Assembly (NCBI GenBank): GCA_965178125.1
Contig: OZ237749.1
Coordinates: forward strand, 496,001-560,000
From: Bilabrum cf. latius
Taxonomy: Eukaryota; Bigyra: Bicosoecida; Bigyra; Bicosoecida
Direction of reading: 5' to 3'
Length of the DNA stretch: 64,000 nucleotides
Position numbers and translations under genes: made by a program
The notes under the pieces: generated by a model
Databases searched by the model: none
What the model saw: only the letters and a program-made list of their open reading frames with translations
What the model was told of the DNA's origin: nothing
Shown here: positions 1 through 11,365 of the stretch, piece by piece
Layout of the letters: every line of letters starts with the position of its first letter
How positions within the stretch are numbered: position 1 is the first letter of the stretch

Positions 1-2
1 AG

Positions 3-581
3 ACAAGTGCGTCTCACGGCTACAGCGCCTCTGCGGGTAGCAGCACCAGCCTTCGCGCCAACAAACCCACGGCTCATGCCCATGCCCGGTCCCAGCGAGG
101 CATGGTCCGCGGCCGCAGCAGCAAGCACGGGTTCCACGATCCGTTGGCCGACCCGGACCACGAAAGGAGCCCCGCCCCCCTCAAGCAGCGGCCCAGCCAG
201 CTGGACGTGCGGGGCAGGCAGGCGCCTCTGCGGGTCGCGGTCTCTTTCCAGGAGCAGTCTCAGATGGCAGAGAGGCTCGAGCGAGAGAACGAGCTGCAGC
301 GGCAGGCAATGGGAGAGGCTCTCGTTTTTTCGCAGGGAGGTGACCAAAAAGCCGCGGAGGCTGGCGTGTATGCTGGCCAAAGCAGGCCGGCCACGACCAC
401 TGCCGCTGGCGGGGCCGAATCGCCGGCTTCGAATGGTAGCAGAGGCCCCGGGCCGCAGAGCCCGAGCACGCCGCGGGTGCGGGTCACCATCAGCGAGCTG
501 ATGACGGCGGGCAAGGAAGACGGAGGTGGGGGCGGAGATTAGGACTCCGGCAAGGGGGGTGGCGCTGCTGCGAGCACCTGA
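3..581 (+). CDS. C-terminus of an unknown protein (5' partial)
   Basis: The frame is open from the window edge to a TGA at 579-581 and crosses one in-frame TAG at 540-542. It is rich in Ser, Gly, Pro and Arg, with a short charged stretch near nt 260-310 (QEQSQMAERLERENELQRQA) that looks like a coiled coil. No catalytic or domain motif is recognised. The upstream part lies outside the window, so length and start are unknown. It could also be a terminal exon. The codon usage is GC-rich like the other host genes. Confidence 0.45.
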
Positions 582-755
582 CTAGACGATGGTGTGGGTG
601 CAGGGGTTGGTGGGTGTGGAAGTGGTCCGGCATATTGTAAAGTACACATTCTCGTTACACTCTATTTCAAAAGAATCAGTCGAATCCTCCCGGCGTTGGT
701 ATCAGTACCAGTCGCACAGGACCGGATCAACAATGCATTGAATGTCCATTCAAAC

Positions 756-2037
756 TTACAAGCCCAGCCACGACTTCCATGAGAGCGCCTCCCTGTGGGC
801 TGCTTCGTCGTCGGCGGTCTGGTTGGGCATCTTGAGCGCCTTTCGGATCCACTTCTTGGCCTCGTCTTGGTGCCCCAGCTGGTAGTGGCACATGCCCAGA
901 TGCAGCACGTTCTGCTTCCAGAAGCCCGGCCTGAGGTCTTCCGCAGCCTTGAAGTGCTTCAGGGCCTCTTCGAACGTGCTGGTCGGGGGCTTCCGGAACA
1001 CCATCGCGGCGATGTTTCGTGTGACAGAGCTCATGTTGGAGACGTCGTAGCACCACCGCCCGAGCAGGTGCCTCGCGTTCGGGTCCTTTGGGTTGAGCTC
1101 GACCGCTTTGAGCCACTGGTCGCGCACACGGTACGATTTGGCGATGTAGTCGCTCGTGGTGGAGAACTCCCCCGTCGAGTTCATCGCAATGCCGTAAAAT
1201 CGCCTGGCAGACGCGCTGTTTTCGTTCAACATGACCGATGTGGCCGCGGTGCGCTCAGCGAGCTCCAGCAGCCGCTGGCGCTCGTCTGCCATCATCCTGT
1301 GGTCCTCCTGCGTTAGCTGAATGGCGGCGCGCGCCAGTCGCCACCCGAGCTCTGCAACAAAGAATCGCTCAGGGGCAGACATTGCATCGGGGTCCAGCGG
1401 CTCGTCGTCCGATGACTCAGCGACGGCATCGTACGCTCGCTTGCACGTCTCATACACAATCCGCCGGGTGTACTTGCTCGCTTCTCTTTCCTTCTCGTCC
1501 AGCTGCAAACAAGTAATTCAAACAACTTCAGGTAAACTTAAGTACAGCGAAAGTACAAGGCGTTGCGATGAAGCGCCACACCACACCGGCGAATCGTTTT
1601 TTCTGTTCCTGAAACGAAGGCAGTCTTCGACACAGGAAGAAGCAACGGCTGCAGATGGTGCTTTATTGCACATATGACACTCAACATTATAGCGCATCGC
1701 CTCAGACAACTCTCACTTCTTCAAGGGCATCTTCTGTTCGCTTGCCACGCAAGAAAGATTGGATCTTCTAGCCTATCGTCGGTCGGTCGGGCGTCGTGGA
1801 GGGCGGTCTCATGTCAGCAGACCAAGATGTTGAGCTTGATTTGGATGCTTCGTCCGTACAACGGATGTTAGCTGTTGTGCCAGCAGCCGCAATAGAAATC
1901 GCACCTGCGGCTGCCAATCCGACTGCGCTTACCTTTGCTGCACGGCCCAGCGCAGCCCTTCCGGCTGACGCTCTCCTGGTAAGCAACATTGAAGTTGATC
2001 TTAGCTGAGCAGAGATTCTGTTCGCAGACCGCATCAT
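756..2037 (-). CDS. RMDN (regulator of microtubule dynamics)-like TPR protein, 2 exons
   Basis: Exon 1 (2037-1717) and exon 2 (1502-756) join in phase 0 across a GT-AG intron at 1503-1716 and give about 355 aa ending in TAA. The N-terminus is Arg/Ser/Ala-rich followed by an Ala-rich hydrophobic segment (about residues 30-55), as expected for a mitochondrial or membrane anchor. The C-terminal two thirds carry TPR-like helices with the pattern GRWCYDVS, then PPTSTFEEAL and AEDLRPGFWKQN, which I recognise from the RMDN/FAM82 family. One TAG (PTIG-TAG-KIQSF) lies just before the splice donor and reads as Gln. RMDN proteins tether organelles or associate with microtubules in animals; the role in a protist is inferred. 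The ATG at 2037 is chosen because it starts the targeting-like segment. Confidence 0.75.
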
Positions 2038-2362
2038 ACTAGATAATTTGGTCCTGAAATGATGAGCCGCGCTTCGCCCACTGTTCGCGAATAGTTCCGG
2101 TTTTTACCAGACGAACAGTCACCTGGTGATCGGGTCGCTCGTCATCACAACCACGCAAATAGAGCACCCAGCTGGTTCACGGCACGCCAGCCCCCCTCAA
2201 AGCGAACCACCGCGCATCAAGTACGCCGCGGCGCGCATCCACCGACCGACCGCCGCCCTTGGAAACCGGCCTGGCCAACGTGACCGACCACTGGCACGAG
2301 GTGAGCCCGACCACCGATCCGACCGAACGGCAGCGGCGCTCGCTGCTGAGCCGGCAGGCTTG
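2038..2362. other. Intergenic stretch upstream of the minisatellite
   Basis: This is the 5' side of the RMDN-like gene and the far 3' side of the beta-helix gene. I see no coding signal, only GC-rich low-complexity sequence leading into the tandem array. Confidence 0.5.
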
Positions 2363-2810
2363 CAGGCAATGGTCGTTGGCCGCACCTGCTCAGGCAGTGG
2401 TCGTTGGCCGCACCTGCTCAGGCAGTGGTCGTTGGCCGCACCTGCTCAGGCAGTGGTCGTTGGCCACACCTGCTCAGGCAGTGGTCGTTGGCCGCACCTG
2501 CTCAGGCAGTGGTCGTTGGCCGCACCTGCTCAGGCAGTGGTCGTTGGCCGCACCTGCTCAGGCAGTGGTCGTTGGCCGCACCTGCTCAGGCAGTGGTCGT
2601 TGGCCGCACCTACTCAGGCAGTGGTCGTTGGCCGCACCTACTCAGGCAATGGTCGTTGGCCGCACCTGCTCAGGCAGTGGTCGTTGGCCGCACCTACTCA
2701 GGCAGTGGTCGTTGGCCGCACCTGCTCAGGCAGTGGTCGTTGGCCGCACCTGCTCAGGCAGTGGTCGTTGGCCGCACCTGCTCAGGCAGTGGTCGTTGGC
2801 CGCACCTGCT
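2363..2810. repeat. 28-bp minisatellite, 16 units
   Basis: The unit caggcagtggtcgttggccg plus cacctgct repeats sixteen times with few changes (A/G in caggcaatgg, T for C in ccacacc, ctactca for ctgctca). There are no spacers. Because 28 is not a multiple of 3, all three plus frames stay open and give an 84-bp, 28-residue translated period, which is a by-product of the repeat. The last unit overlaps the stop codon of the beta-helix gene on the minus strand. Confidence 0.95.
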
Positions 2811-4651
2811 CAGGCAATGCTGTACTGTACAGCGCCTGGCGGTCCAGCCGGCGACAGCCCGCCCCTGTTGCCCTGGTCGATCTCCACGAACACAGTCCCG
2901 TTGAAAGCCCTGTCAGCAACCACTCTGACAAGATTTCTGGCGGTCTATCCCGCCCCCTTCATGTCAGCAAAGGCTAGCACGGGCAGGCTGTGGACGGTGC
3001 TGGGGAGGTCAGGTGTCCTCAGAGACACCTGGCCAAAGGCCTGCCCGCAGGACTGCTGGTCCAGGACCAGCTGTTCCCCGAAATTAAAGTCGGCCCGGGT
3101 GCCGTTGCTCACGTAGTGCCTCGCTCTCACCCGCGTGCTAGTCGCGTTCATGTTTACGAAGGCATTCCCAGAGACCTCGAAGTCCTTCACGCCACACTGG
3201 TCCACCAGCCCCGCAAGAGCGATCATCACAGGTGCCCTTCCGATGTACGAGCATTCGATGCCGTGGAAGAGCCCGTTCGTCACACTGACCCCTTGCAGGT
3301 CGCTGGACCACCCTTGTTCCCTGGCGCTCGCGATGGTGTCGTTGTCACCCAGCACCAGGAAGGCCGGGGGCCCGTCCTCGCCGCCCGGTACGAAGCCTCC
3401 CGAGGGGCATCCCAGGGCGAACGGGTTCTCGATCACGTTGTTATAGGGAAGCTTCATGTGGATGGTGCACGTGTCAATGTACGGAGCCACCACGCGTGTT
3501 GAGTGGCCCTCTTTCCCAAAGGTAGCAAAGCCGTGGCCGACATCGTTCAGGACGCCAAACACATGCACGTCGATGAGAGCGTAGGAGGAACCGTTGACGA
3601 AGAGCCCTCCCGCGCTGCAAGCCACGATGAAGTTATCCACGACACCGTCTGGCACTTCCAGCCCCAGGGCCATCCCGGTCTCGTTCTTTCTCGTGTTGCA
3701 CTCCGGGCTCGGCCAATCGAAGCCAGAGGCGTAACTGTTCGCCACGTACAGCGCCCCGCCTGCCACGGCCGTGTGGACGCCGTATGATCCGGCGGCGTAC
3801 CCTAGAAAGTAGCACGACTCGAAGGAGATGCGCAGCGTGTTCTCGAGGAGCACGCCGCCGCCGCGCAGACCAGCGTCGAACAGGATGTTCTGGAACCGAA
3901 TGAAGTCGTAGCCTGTTGCGGATCCACCCAGCCGCACCTGTGCTCGCCCCAATGGATCCCATATTCGCTCTGCATTGCTGCCGAGAACCGAAATAGTGTT
4001 TTGAGCCGAGGCTGCTGCGACTGCGGCTGCCACTGCGTCTGCGGAGGGGTCAACAGGCACTTGCTCAGATTGGGCCTCTCGGGTATCAGCAGTACCAGCC
4101 TCGTACGGGACCCTGTTCATTTCAAACAAATATCTTCCCTTCGGAAACGATTTTGTGGCGTGAATGGAGCCCCCCTCGATGAGTAAGTTGCCTCCCGGCC
4201 TGTCTGGGAAAGGTACCGGAGATTCGAGCACGTACTAGCCGCCTTGAAGATCCACCACGACACCCAAATCAGGCCCAAACGTAAAGTTAAATCCAGAGGC
4301 TTCCCCTATCTCCCATGCCTTGGCAAGAACTGCAGCGAATGCACCTGAGCTGTCTTTCTTTCCAGTTGGGTCCGCCCCGAATTCTACCGGGTACAGAACT
4401 CGCTAGTCGGAGCCCAAGCCGGCCATTGCAGATTTGGCTCGTAAGCTTGAGGTTGCACGGAGCTGCGACTGTCGGAACACTCGCGGAATAGCCATCCGGC
4501 GACCCAGTGATGTTGACAGCAGCGAAGACCGATGCTGCTCGAGGAGGGCTGCGCCTGGCTGGCCTTTTCCAGGGCTGCTGTGAGATTTGAGAATATATCT
4601 GGAGCAATGAGCGCCTGTGACCGCCAGCAGGGCTGCAAGAACAGAGAGCAT
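2810..4651 (-). CDS. Secreted right-handed beta-helix (pectate-lyase-like) protein
   Basis: A single frame of 613 aa ends in TGA at 2810-2812 and crosses three TAG codons. It starts with a signal peptide (MLSVLAALLAVTGAHC). After a Ser/Arg-rich linker comes VEFGADPTGKKDSSGAF, the typical opening of the pectate-lyase/GH55-type beta-helix superfamily (FGADPTG..D...AF). The rest is Gly/Asn/Val-rich with short periodic strands and several N-glycosylation-type NxS/T sites. The exact substrate cannot be told. Without TAG as sense the signal peptide and FGADPTG motif lie in separate short frames. The extreme C-terminus and stop codon lie at the edge of the minisatellite, so the 3' UTR would contain the repeat array. 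Confidence 0.7.
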
Positions 4652-4951
4652 ACTTCTCGTGAATGAGAAGCTCGAAGTAGTTCAACAAGTTGCACTTCAA
4701 CATTATTAATGCATTCCCGCAGATTATCTGTGCGACGCTAGGAATTGAATGTACCGTATGACCGAAGGGTTTCATATTCTTACAATTTTCATTTCAAACA
4801 AGCAAACGCTGCTCGCCAACGTCCGTGCTGTGCTGGACTGCAGCTGTCGAGAGGCTGGGCGCATGGAAGCTGCATGGTACTGCCAGTAAATAGGGGAATG
4901 GCATTGCTACCGTCCCCACGACATGCTTCATACCATCTCTGGACTCCTTGC

Positions 4952-5404
4952 TTAGGCAAAACACTTCTCTATTGACGCCAGGATGGGTGTGTCAAGGTCC
5001 CACGAGAGAGACACAGCGATCCGCACCAAAAAATAGAAGGATGCAAGAAATGCGAGCATCCTCGATAACACGTGATTGAAAGTTATGTGGATTACGGAAT
5101 GAGCAAGCCTTGCCGCCACAAAGCCCCAGGCGTACCTCGTTATTTCCACAGAGCTGCCAAACCCGAGCTGGCCAGCTGCAATGCACGCACAGTAAAAAAC
5201 TACAGGGAGCTGAAAGCAGTTGTTGAAGTTGTTCCCAAGTTGCTAGCACCAATCAGGCACCACCCCTTGATGCAACTTCCACACGCTGCGGTCAACCTTC
5301 TTCGACATGGTTACGTACACCCGTGCAGCCACTGTGCCTGCTCCAACCAGCGCGTGTATCAGCATCATCACAAAGACTGGACCGTATACGATAGGAACTG
5401 CCAT
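4952..5404 (-). CDS. MAPEG-family membrane protein
   Basis: A 150-aa frame, interrupted only by one TAG (residue about 55, VPDWC-TAG-QLGNN), ends in TAA. It has four hydrophobic segments: one near residues 8-25, one around FQLPVVFYCACIAA, one around YAWGFVAARLAHSVIH, and a last one around FLASFYFLVRIAVSLSW. The order N..F.LPV.FY, then W.FV..R..HS.IH...NHVL.R is the signature of MAPEG proteins (microsomal glutathione transferase and eicosanoid enzymes), integral to membranes. Substrate is unknown. The start ATG at 5404 places the first helix at the N-terminus as in the family. Confidence 0.7.
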
Positions 5405-5897
5405 TATATTCCTTAGCCTCTTGATGAGATTGTGTGGGAGATGCAGGGGTCCACACGGAACCGATCTCGGGTAAAAGATTTCCCGCCGGATGCCGGTGCC
5501 ACCTGTGGCTACCGTGACTGTTCGTAACGAGCATCTGCCGCAGTCGCTTGTAGCGGTGAAGACCTACAATACAAACTTTGCTTAGTTAGCTGCGTATGTC
5601 CCGCAGGAGGTCATCCGGACACCTCGAGAGAGTCGAGTCACCAATAGTCTTGTGTTCGACATGAGGCCACGGAGCCAAGGCCACTGGCGCCCTGGCGGAG
5701 TGGTTGGTCTGCGAGCTGGCTAGGCATTGGTGCAGCGGGTCACTTGACGCATCATGTAGCTGGGGCAACTCCAACTCCCAACTGGGAGTACTTGACCGTC
5801 GGAGGACCCGGTCCAGATCATCTGCCAGTGGGTGCATTGCTTTCAGTTCCGGTTTTGGTTCGACCAAATGCAGTGCCATCATATTTCAATCAGGACA
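5405..5897. other. Divergent intergenic region between MAPEG and ABC transporter genes
   Basis: The two flanking genes point away from each other, so both promoters should lie here. I see no clear TATA box or further coding signal. Upstream in-frame extension of the MAPEG gene is possible but not convincing. Confidence 0.4.
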
Positions 5898-8800
5898 ATG
5901 GGAGATGCGAACGGCACAACTGAAAGCTACGAGCGCGCTCTTGGCCTTGAAAAGATGCGAACTGTTATGCAGGGAAAGGTGCCTGTCCTGGATCTTCGAC
6001 TGGATAATGTGACAGTCCTCGGGAAGAGGACCGCTAAAGCGGAAGCAACCAATGCCTTCTCCGTGCTCTGTCAATGCGGCGCAGCCTGCCGGGAGACGCA
6101 AGCAATTCCCTTACTTGATAAAGTGTCTGCCACTTTCCCCCACGGAAAGCTGACGTTGGTGAGACTGTGTTTCAGGAATGCCACAGTTGTATTTTCCCCG
6201 CAATCGCGCACCCGAGTTTTCGCATCGTTTGCTTGAATGGTAAGCCAAGCTACATCTGTTCTAACTCAATACCATAGGTAATTGCACCGCCAGGCTCCGG
6301 AAAAACCACTCTTCTCCGCGTTCTCTCCGGAACCATGCCCTTCGCACCCGCTGGAGATTCGGTCGACCATGGCAGCCCGCCAAGCGCGCCTACTGCCTAC
6401 GGCGAATACAAGCTAGGCGGTAAGTCCGTGCGAGAGCTAGGATCGACGAGGACGAGCCGCATAGTATCGCGCGTAGTCCAGGACGACGTGCACTATGGCC
6501 TTATCACGGTGCGGGAGACGGCCCAGCTGGCCGTCCGGCTGAGCAATCCCTCTGTCGAGCCAGGGACTGGGAGGGGGGGTCAGAGTGCCGCGCGTGAGGC
6601 GGGCATTCCTGAGGACATAGAGGAAATGTTCGGCAAGAAGGCTGAAGCGCTGATGGAGCTGCTGGGTATCGACAACGTGGCCGACACTGTGATCGGAAAC
6701 GAGACCGTGCGAGGGGTCTCTGGCGGAGAGGTGAGCAATGCAATGCAGTGCAGATCGGTTCTTTTGGTGCGAGCTTGCATACATTGTTCCTGCCTTGCTA
6801 TGCCCGCGCTTGGCTCTCCCGGGGCAGTCTCCTGACCCTTTCCTACAGAATAGCATCATCAATGCCGCTGACGACCCCCGTCCGTACCGCAGGCCAAGCG
6901 CGTGACCATTCTCGAAGCCCTCGCTACGCCCATGAGGGCCCTGGTCATGGACGATGCCTCTAATGGGCTGGACGGTGCCCGCACCAAAGACATCATCCAG
7001 CGCGTGAGGGGGTTTGCGCAGGCCTCCAACATCCCCGTGGTGATGTCCCTGCAGCAGCCGTCCAGGGAGGTGTTCGACCTCTTCGACCGAGTGGTGCTCA
7101 TGAGGCATGGTCGGGTGATGTACGAGGGACCTCGTGACGAAGCAGGCGCGTTCCTGGCGTCTATTGGCCTGGCCCCTCCGAAGCACCAGTCGGTCCCCGA
7201 CTGGCTGCTGGAGGTTGCCTCCAACCCCGCGCTCTTCCACCCCGAGGTGGAGGTGCTGCGGAAGGCGCACGAGAACGGTCTGGCCCAATTCGAGTTCAAG
7301 AAGCTGAACCAGCCCAAAGAGGATAGTGGGAATGCGGTGGCTAAGAGCTCCATGGGCGCCTCATCGGCATCTGCGCCCCGAGAGCAGCAGCCCCCTAGTG
7401 CTGCGAGCGGCAGTGCAGCGGCAAACTCCCACGTCGCTGTTTCGCCAAGCACCGTCCAGCTCGGCGAAAACGAGCACAAATTTACCAGGCAGTTGTCCAG
7501 TGGAGACGGCCAGCAACGGCCCTTTGATGCTCTTGAGGCGATGCACGAGCTCCCTATGTACACGACGGACGGCATCGCAACCGCGTTCGAGGAGCAGTGG
7601 CGGCAAGCGAGGCCGAAGGCTGGCTCTTCTACACCTCGAGGCAATGTGGAAGGGGCAACCAACCTACCCGGGGGCTACGTACCGGCCTCTGCAGTGCCTA
7701 CATCGCTGCCTGCTGCGGAAGCCTGGCCGGAAAGCCAGCTGTCAGAGTCGCTGTTCGGTGACGGGTATGCAACGCCACTGTGCACGCAGTTCGGCCTGCT
7801 CTTGTGGAGAGAGTTCACGCTGATGGGAAGGGATCTGGCCTTCCTTCGCAGTCACTTTGTCAAGTGCATCGTCATGGGGTTTCTGGTGGGCGGGCTCTTC
7901 TTTGATCTTGGTGACGAGGATTTCCAGTCGTGAGTCGGGATGAACTGCCCCGTCGCGCCGTCCACGTCGCGCAGGGTCTTCGCTGCTCTCCAGTCAGCGA
8001 TTCCAGTTGAGCCACAATATCCATCCTCGCAGGTTTGTGGCACTCAGTTTTTTTGGTGAGCTCTTGATCCCGTTTTCGCGCAGTGACTGTCTTGTGTGTC
8101 CTGTCTGACCTGCTGTCGCTTGAGAGTTTTCGTCTCTTCCCGACACGCAAGCGATATCCATTGAGGTATGATGAATTCCTGATCCACATGACGCAGCGGG
8201 TTTGTTCCTTGGTATGGGTAACTTCGCGGAGCTACCAGTAACGCTCAACAACCGAGCAGTGGCTGACAAGCAGGTGGTGGCCGGGATGTACAACCCAACT
8301 CTGTACGCGCTCGTCTCCAACCTCGCACACCTTCCAGTGGCGCTGCTCGAGGCCATCCTGCTGTGCACGACTATTTACTGGATGTCGGGATTTGCAAGCG
8401 ACGCGGAGCGCTTCGTTATCTTCGTGTTCGTTGCATTCTTGATCAACGTAGTCCTGGCAGCGTACTTCCGCTCGGTTGCTTGGCTGGCAGGCGACGGCGG
8501 ATTTGCGATGGCGCAGGGCATGGCAATCGTGCCGCTGGCACTGTTGATGGTCACCAATGGATTCATCGTCACGCTCGACAACCTGGGCCCGGCCCTTCAA
8601 TGGTTCTACTACATCAACCCGCTCTCATACATGATCCGCTCCCTTGTCGTGTCCGAGTACTCGGCTCCGAGGTGGGACACGCAGATCCCCGTCTTTGAGC
8701 AGGTCTAGTCAGGAAACGCAACGCAGCGCGTGCAGGTTGGAGCCCAGAGGGTCGGCGATGTGTACCTAGACACGTACGACATGCCGACGGATGATTACGA

Positions 8801-11060
8801 CTACTGGGTCTACACGGGGATCGCTGTGCTCGCGGCCGAGTGGCTTGCCTTCGTGATTGGCGGTGTGCTGGCATTCTCGTTGACACGGACGCACGGATCC
8901 AAGGGAACTCAGCGTGAAGAGCAGGAAGAGTCAGAGCTGGAATTGGCGACAGCTGCCTCAAAGGCGGTGAAGTAGAGCGTGTCCCGTGCCAGGGCTGCAG
9001 GCAAGCCTGACACTGCGGCCGATGCAGAGGTTCGTGCTATGTCAAGGGGAAGCAAGGCAGTGGCTGCAGCAGGTGAGGCATCCGGCGGGTCTGCGATGAT
9101 GTGGGAGAATGTCAGGTACACTGTCAAGCTGCCCAACGGCTCTGACAAGACTCTCCTGCACGGCATCTCGGGATGGGCCAAGCCGGGCCAGATCACTGCG
9201 CTGCTGGGCGAGTCGGGCGCGGGCAAGAGCACGCTGCTGGACTGCCTGGCGGGCCGCAAGAACCAGGGCAAGCTCGAGGGCTCGATCCTGCTGGACGGCA
9301 AGCCCGCCACTCGGGATGCCATCAACCTCGTGGCATCGTACGTGGAGCAGTTCGACCACCACGTGCCGCAGCAGACCGTGCGCGAGGCCCTCGAGTTTTC
9401 TGCCGATCTGCGTCTGCCGGCAAGCAAGTCGCCAGAGGAGAGGGCGGCTGTTGTAGACCGCGTGCTGGAACTTCTCGAGCTCGACGGCATTCAAGACCAG
9501 CGCGTGGGAACGCCTGGCTCTAGCGGCATCAGCGCGGGCGAGAGGAAGAGGCTGTCGATCGCGGTGGAGCTCGTGTCCCAGCCGAGGATCATCTTCCTGG
9601 ACGAGCCCACGACCGGGCTGTCCAGCCTTTAGGCCCTGGGGCTCATGAGGGCCTTGAGGAGGATCGCCGATGCGGGGCACTCGATCGTGGCCACGGTGCA
9701 CCAGCCCAGCGCCTCCATCTTCTTTTAGATGGACAGGCTGCTGCTGCTCCGGAGGGGCGGCGCCACTGTGTACTTTGGTCCCCTGGGTGACAAGGGCTCT
9801 GCCCTGACCTAGTACCTCGAGGGCTGCAAGGGAGTGCGGCCGCTACCCGAGGGAACAAACCCGGCCGACTGGATGCTCGAAGTCGTGGGCGAGGTTGGCA
9901 AGATGCGACTCAGGGAGGCAGAGAGAGGGCAGTCGCCACAAGGTGGCAACAACGGAGCGTCGGCCGCTAGAGCATCACCAACCGACGTGGAGGCAGCTGA
10001 TGGCTCCACGGTCGGATCGGTGCCAGATCTTGCCGATCAGTTCAACGAGTCTTCGGCGGCTGCGACAATGAAGGCGGGATTGGCCACCTTCCGATCCGGC
10101 AGTGGGGCCGCTGGCTTGGCCAACGCTGCTGCAGCGCCGGTTCGCCGCGGGTGGTGCTCTGAGTTTAGCGTGGTGCTCTGGCGAACCGCCGTGGTGTCAT
10201 TCAGGGACATCGACTACAACACGACCAGAATGATCGGCCTGCCGGTGCTGGCCGCCCTGTTCGGCCTGACCTTCTTTCAGATCGAAGACACGGACCAGTC
10301 CGGGGTGTTTTCCGTTATCGGTGCTGCATTCCTCGGCGGGCTCTTTGCTGCTGTGATCGGTATGAACCTCGCCATCGTGCCCACGATCACCACGCGGCCT
10401 TCCCTGTACCGCGAGATTGACGCGGGTTTCTTCCTGCCCGAGAGCCACTCGCTGGCTACCACGCTCGTGGAAGTACCATGGGTGACTGCCCTCATGCTGG
10501 TCTACACTGCGATCTTCTTCTTCATGCTGGGGCTAGACGAGAGCAAGTTCTGGTTCTTCTACGCGGCTGTGCTGCTGCTTGGTCACGTCTTTACGTTTCT
10601 GGGGCACACGCTGGCGGCAGTGTCCAACTCGCAGCAGATTGCGACCGCGATCTCGAGCGTGTTAATGGGAATATTCGCGTTGTTCGGCGGTTTCCTCGTC
10701 CCCGGGCCAAACATGGCCGACGGATGGGTGTGGATCCACTACATTAACCCGCTGCGGTACGGGATCGGGGCGCTGGTATCTCCGCCGTTCGAGTGCGGGG
10801 GCGTTCCGGATGGGGGGAGTGCCCGTGCTCAGGCCATCGCGGCTTTGCCTGCCGGCGAGTCGGGGCCGTGTGCAACGATTTCCGTCGTGAACGAGGGGCA
10901 GCTGCAGCCAGGGGTGCTCAAGGCGGACTTTGTGGAGTCCTTCTTTGGGTTTTCTTTCGAGCACATCGATTTCTACTTGGGCATGCTGGCCATGTACTGC
11001 GTGATTCTGGTGGGGATCAAGATGCTGGCCAACCGGTTCGTGAGGCATCAGAGCAGGTGA
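5898..11060 (+). CDS. Full-length PDR-type ABCG transporter, 5 exons
   Basis: Exons 5898-6158, 6278-6730, 6893-7929, 8033-8055 (a 23-nt micro-exon) and 8197-11060 splice at GT-AG sites into 1,545 codons ending in TGA. The layout is NBD1-TMD1-NBD2-TMD2. NBD1 has Walker A PPGSGKTT (split by intron 1 just upstream), signature VSGGE (split by intron 2) and Walker B ALVMDDASNGLDG, where the usual catalytic Glu is Asp. NBD2 has GESGAGKST, ISAGERKR, IIFLDEPTTGL and TVHQPS. PDR hallmarks follow (LPEGTNPADWMLEV, YREIDAGFF). Five TAG codons lie in exon 5, three of them inside conserved NBD2 sequence (GLSSL-TAG-ALGLM, SIFF-TAG-MDRLLLL, SALT-TAG-YLEG), all fitting Gln. PDR transporters export lipids, drugs or hormones at the plasma membrane; the substrate here is unknown. 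Confidence 0.9.
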
Positions 11061-11365
11061 AGGCAGGCCTTGCACTGTATCCCCCGGACACTCACCCCGG
11101 ACAGCTTTGCTGGAGCGCCTGCGTCCGGGGGATGGCCACCGTGAAGGGGGTGGCATCGGCAGGAGCAGGGGGCTGCGGATGATTGGGATGTAGAAAACTT
11201 GTGAACATGCATGAATCGCCTTGTCATCTCAAAAGAGCAACACAACAGAGGTTCCGCACTGCCAGTGCAGTGGACTCGCGCGGCGACCCACTGGCAGTGC
11301 CGGCGGCCCAGTTGCCGCTGGTCAGCCTCCGTGCGCGCCACCTGTCTCCGTGCACTCCAGCTGTA

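Noticed and set aside
260-514. Minus-strand frame opposite the first gene
   Set aside because: GC-rich shadow of the plus frame; no coding features.
2363-2810. CRISPR array
   Set aside because: Units are contiguous 28-bp copies with no spacers, in eukaryotic DNA without cas genes. It is a minisatellite.
2126-2977. Repeat protein encoded on the plus strand (28-residue period)
   Set aside because: All three plus frames are open because of the repeat sequence itself, and the real gene there is on the minus strand.
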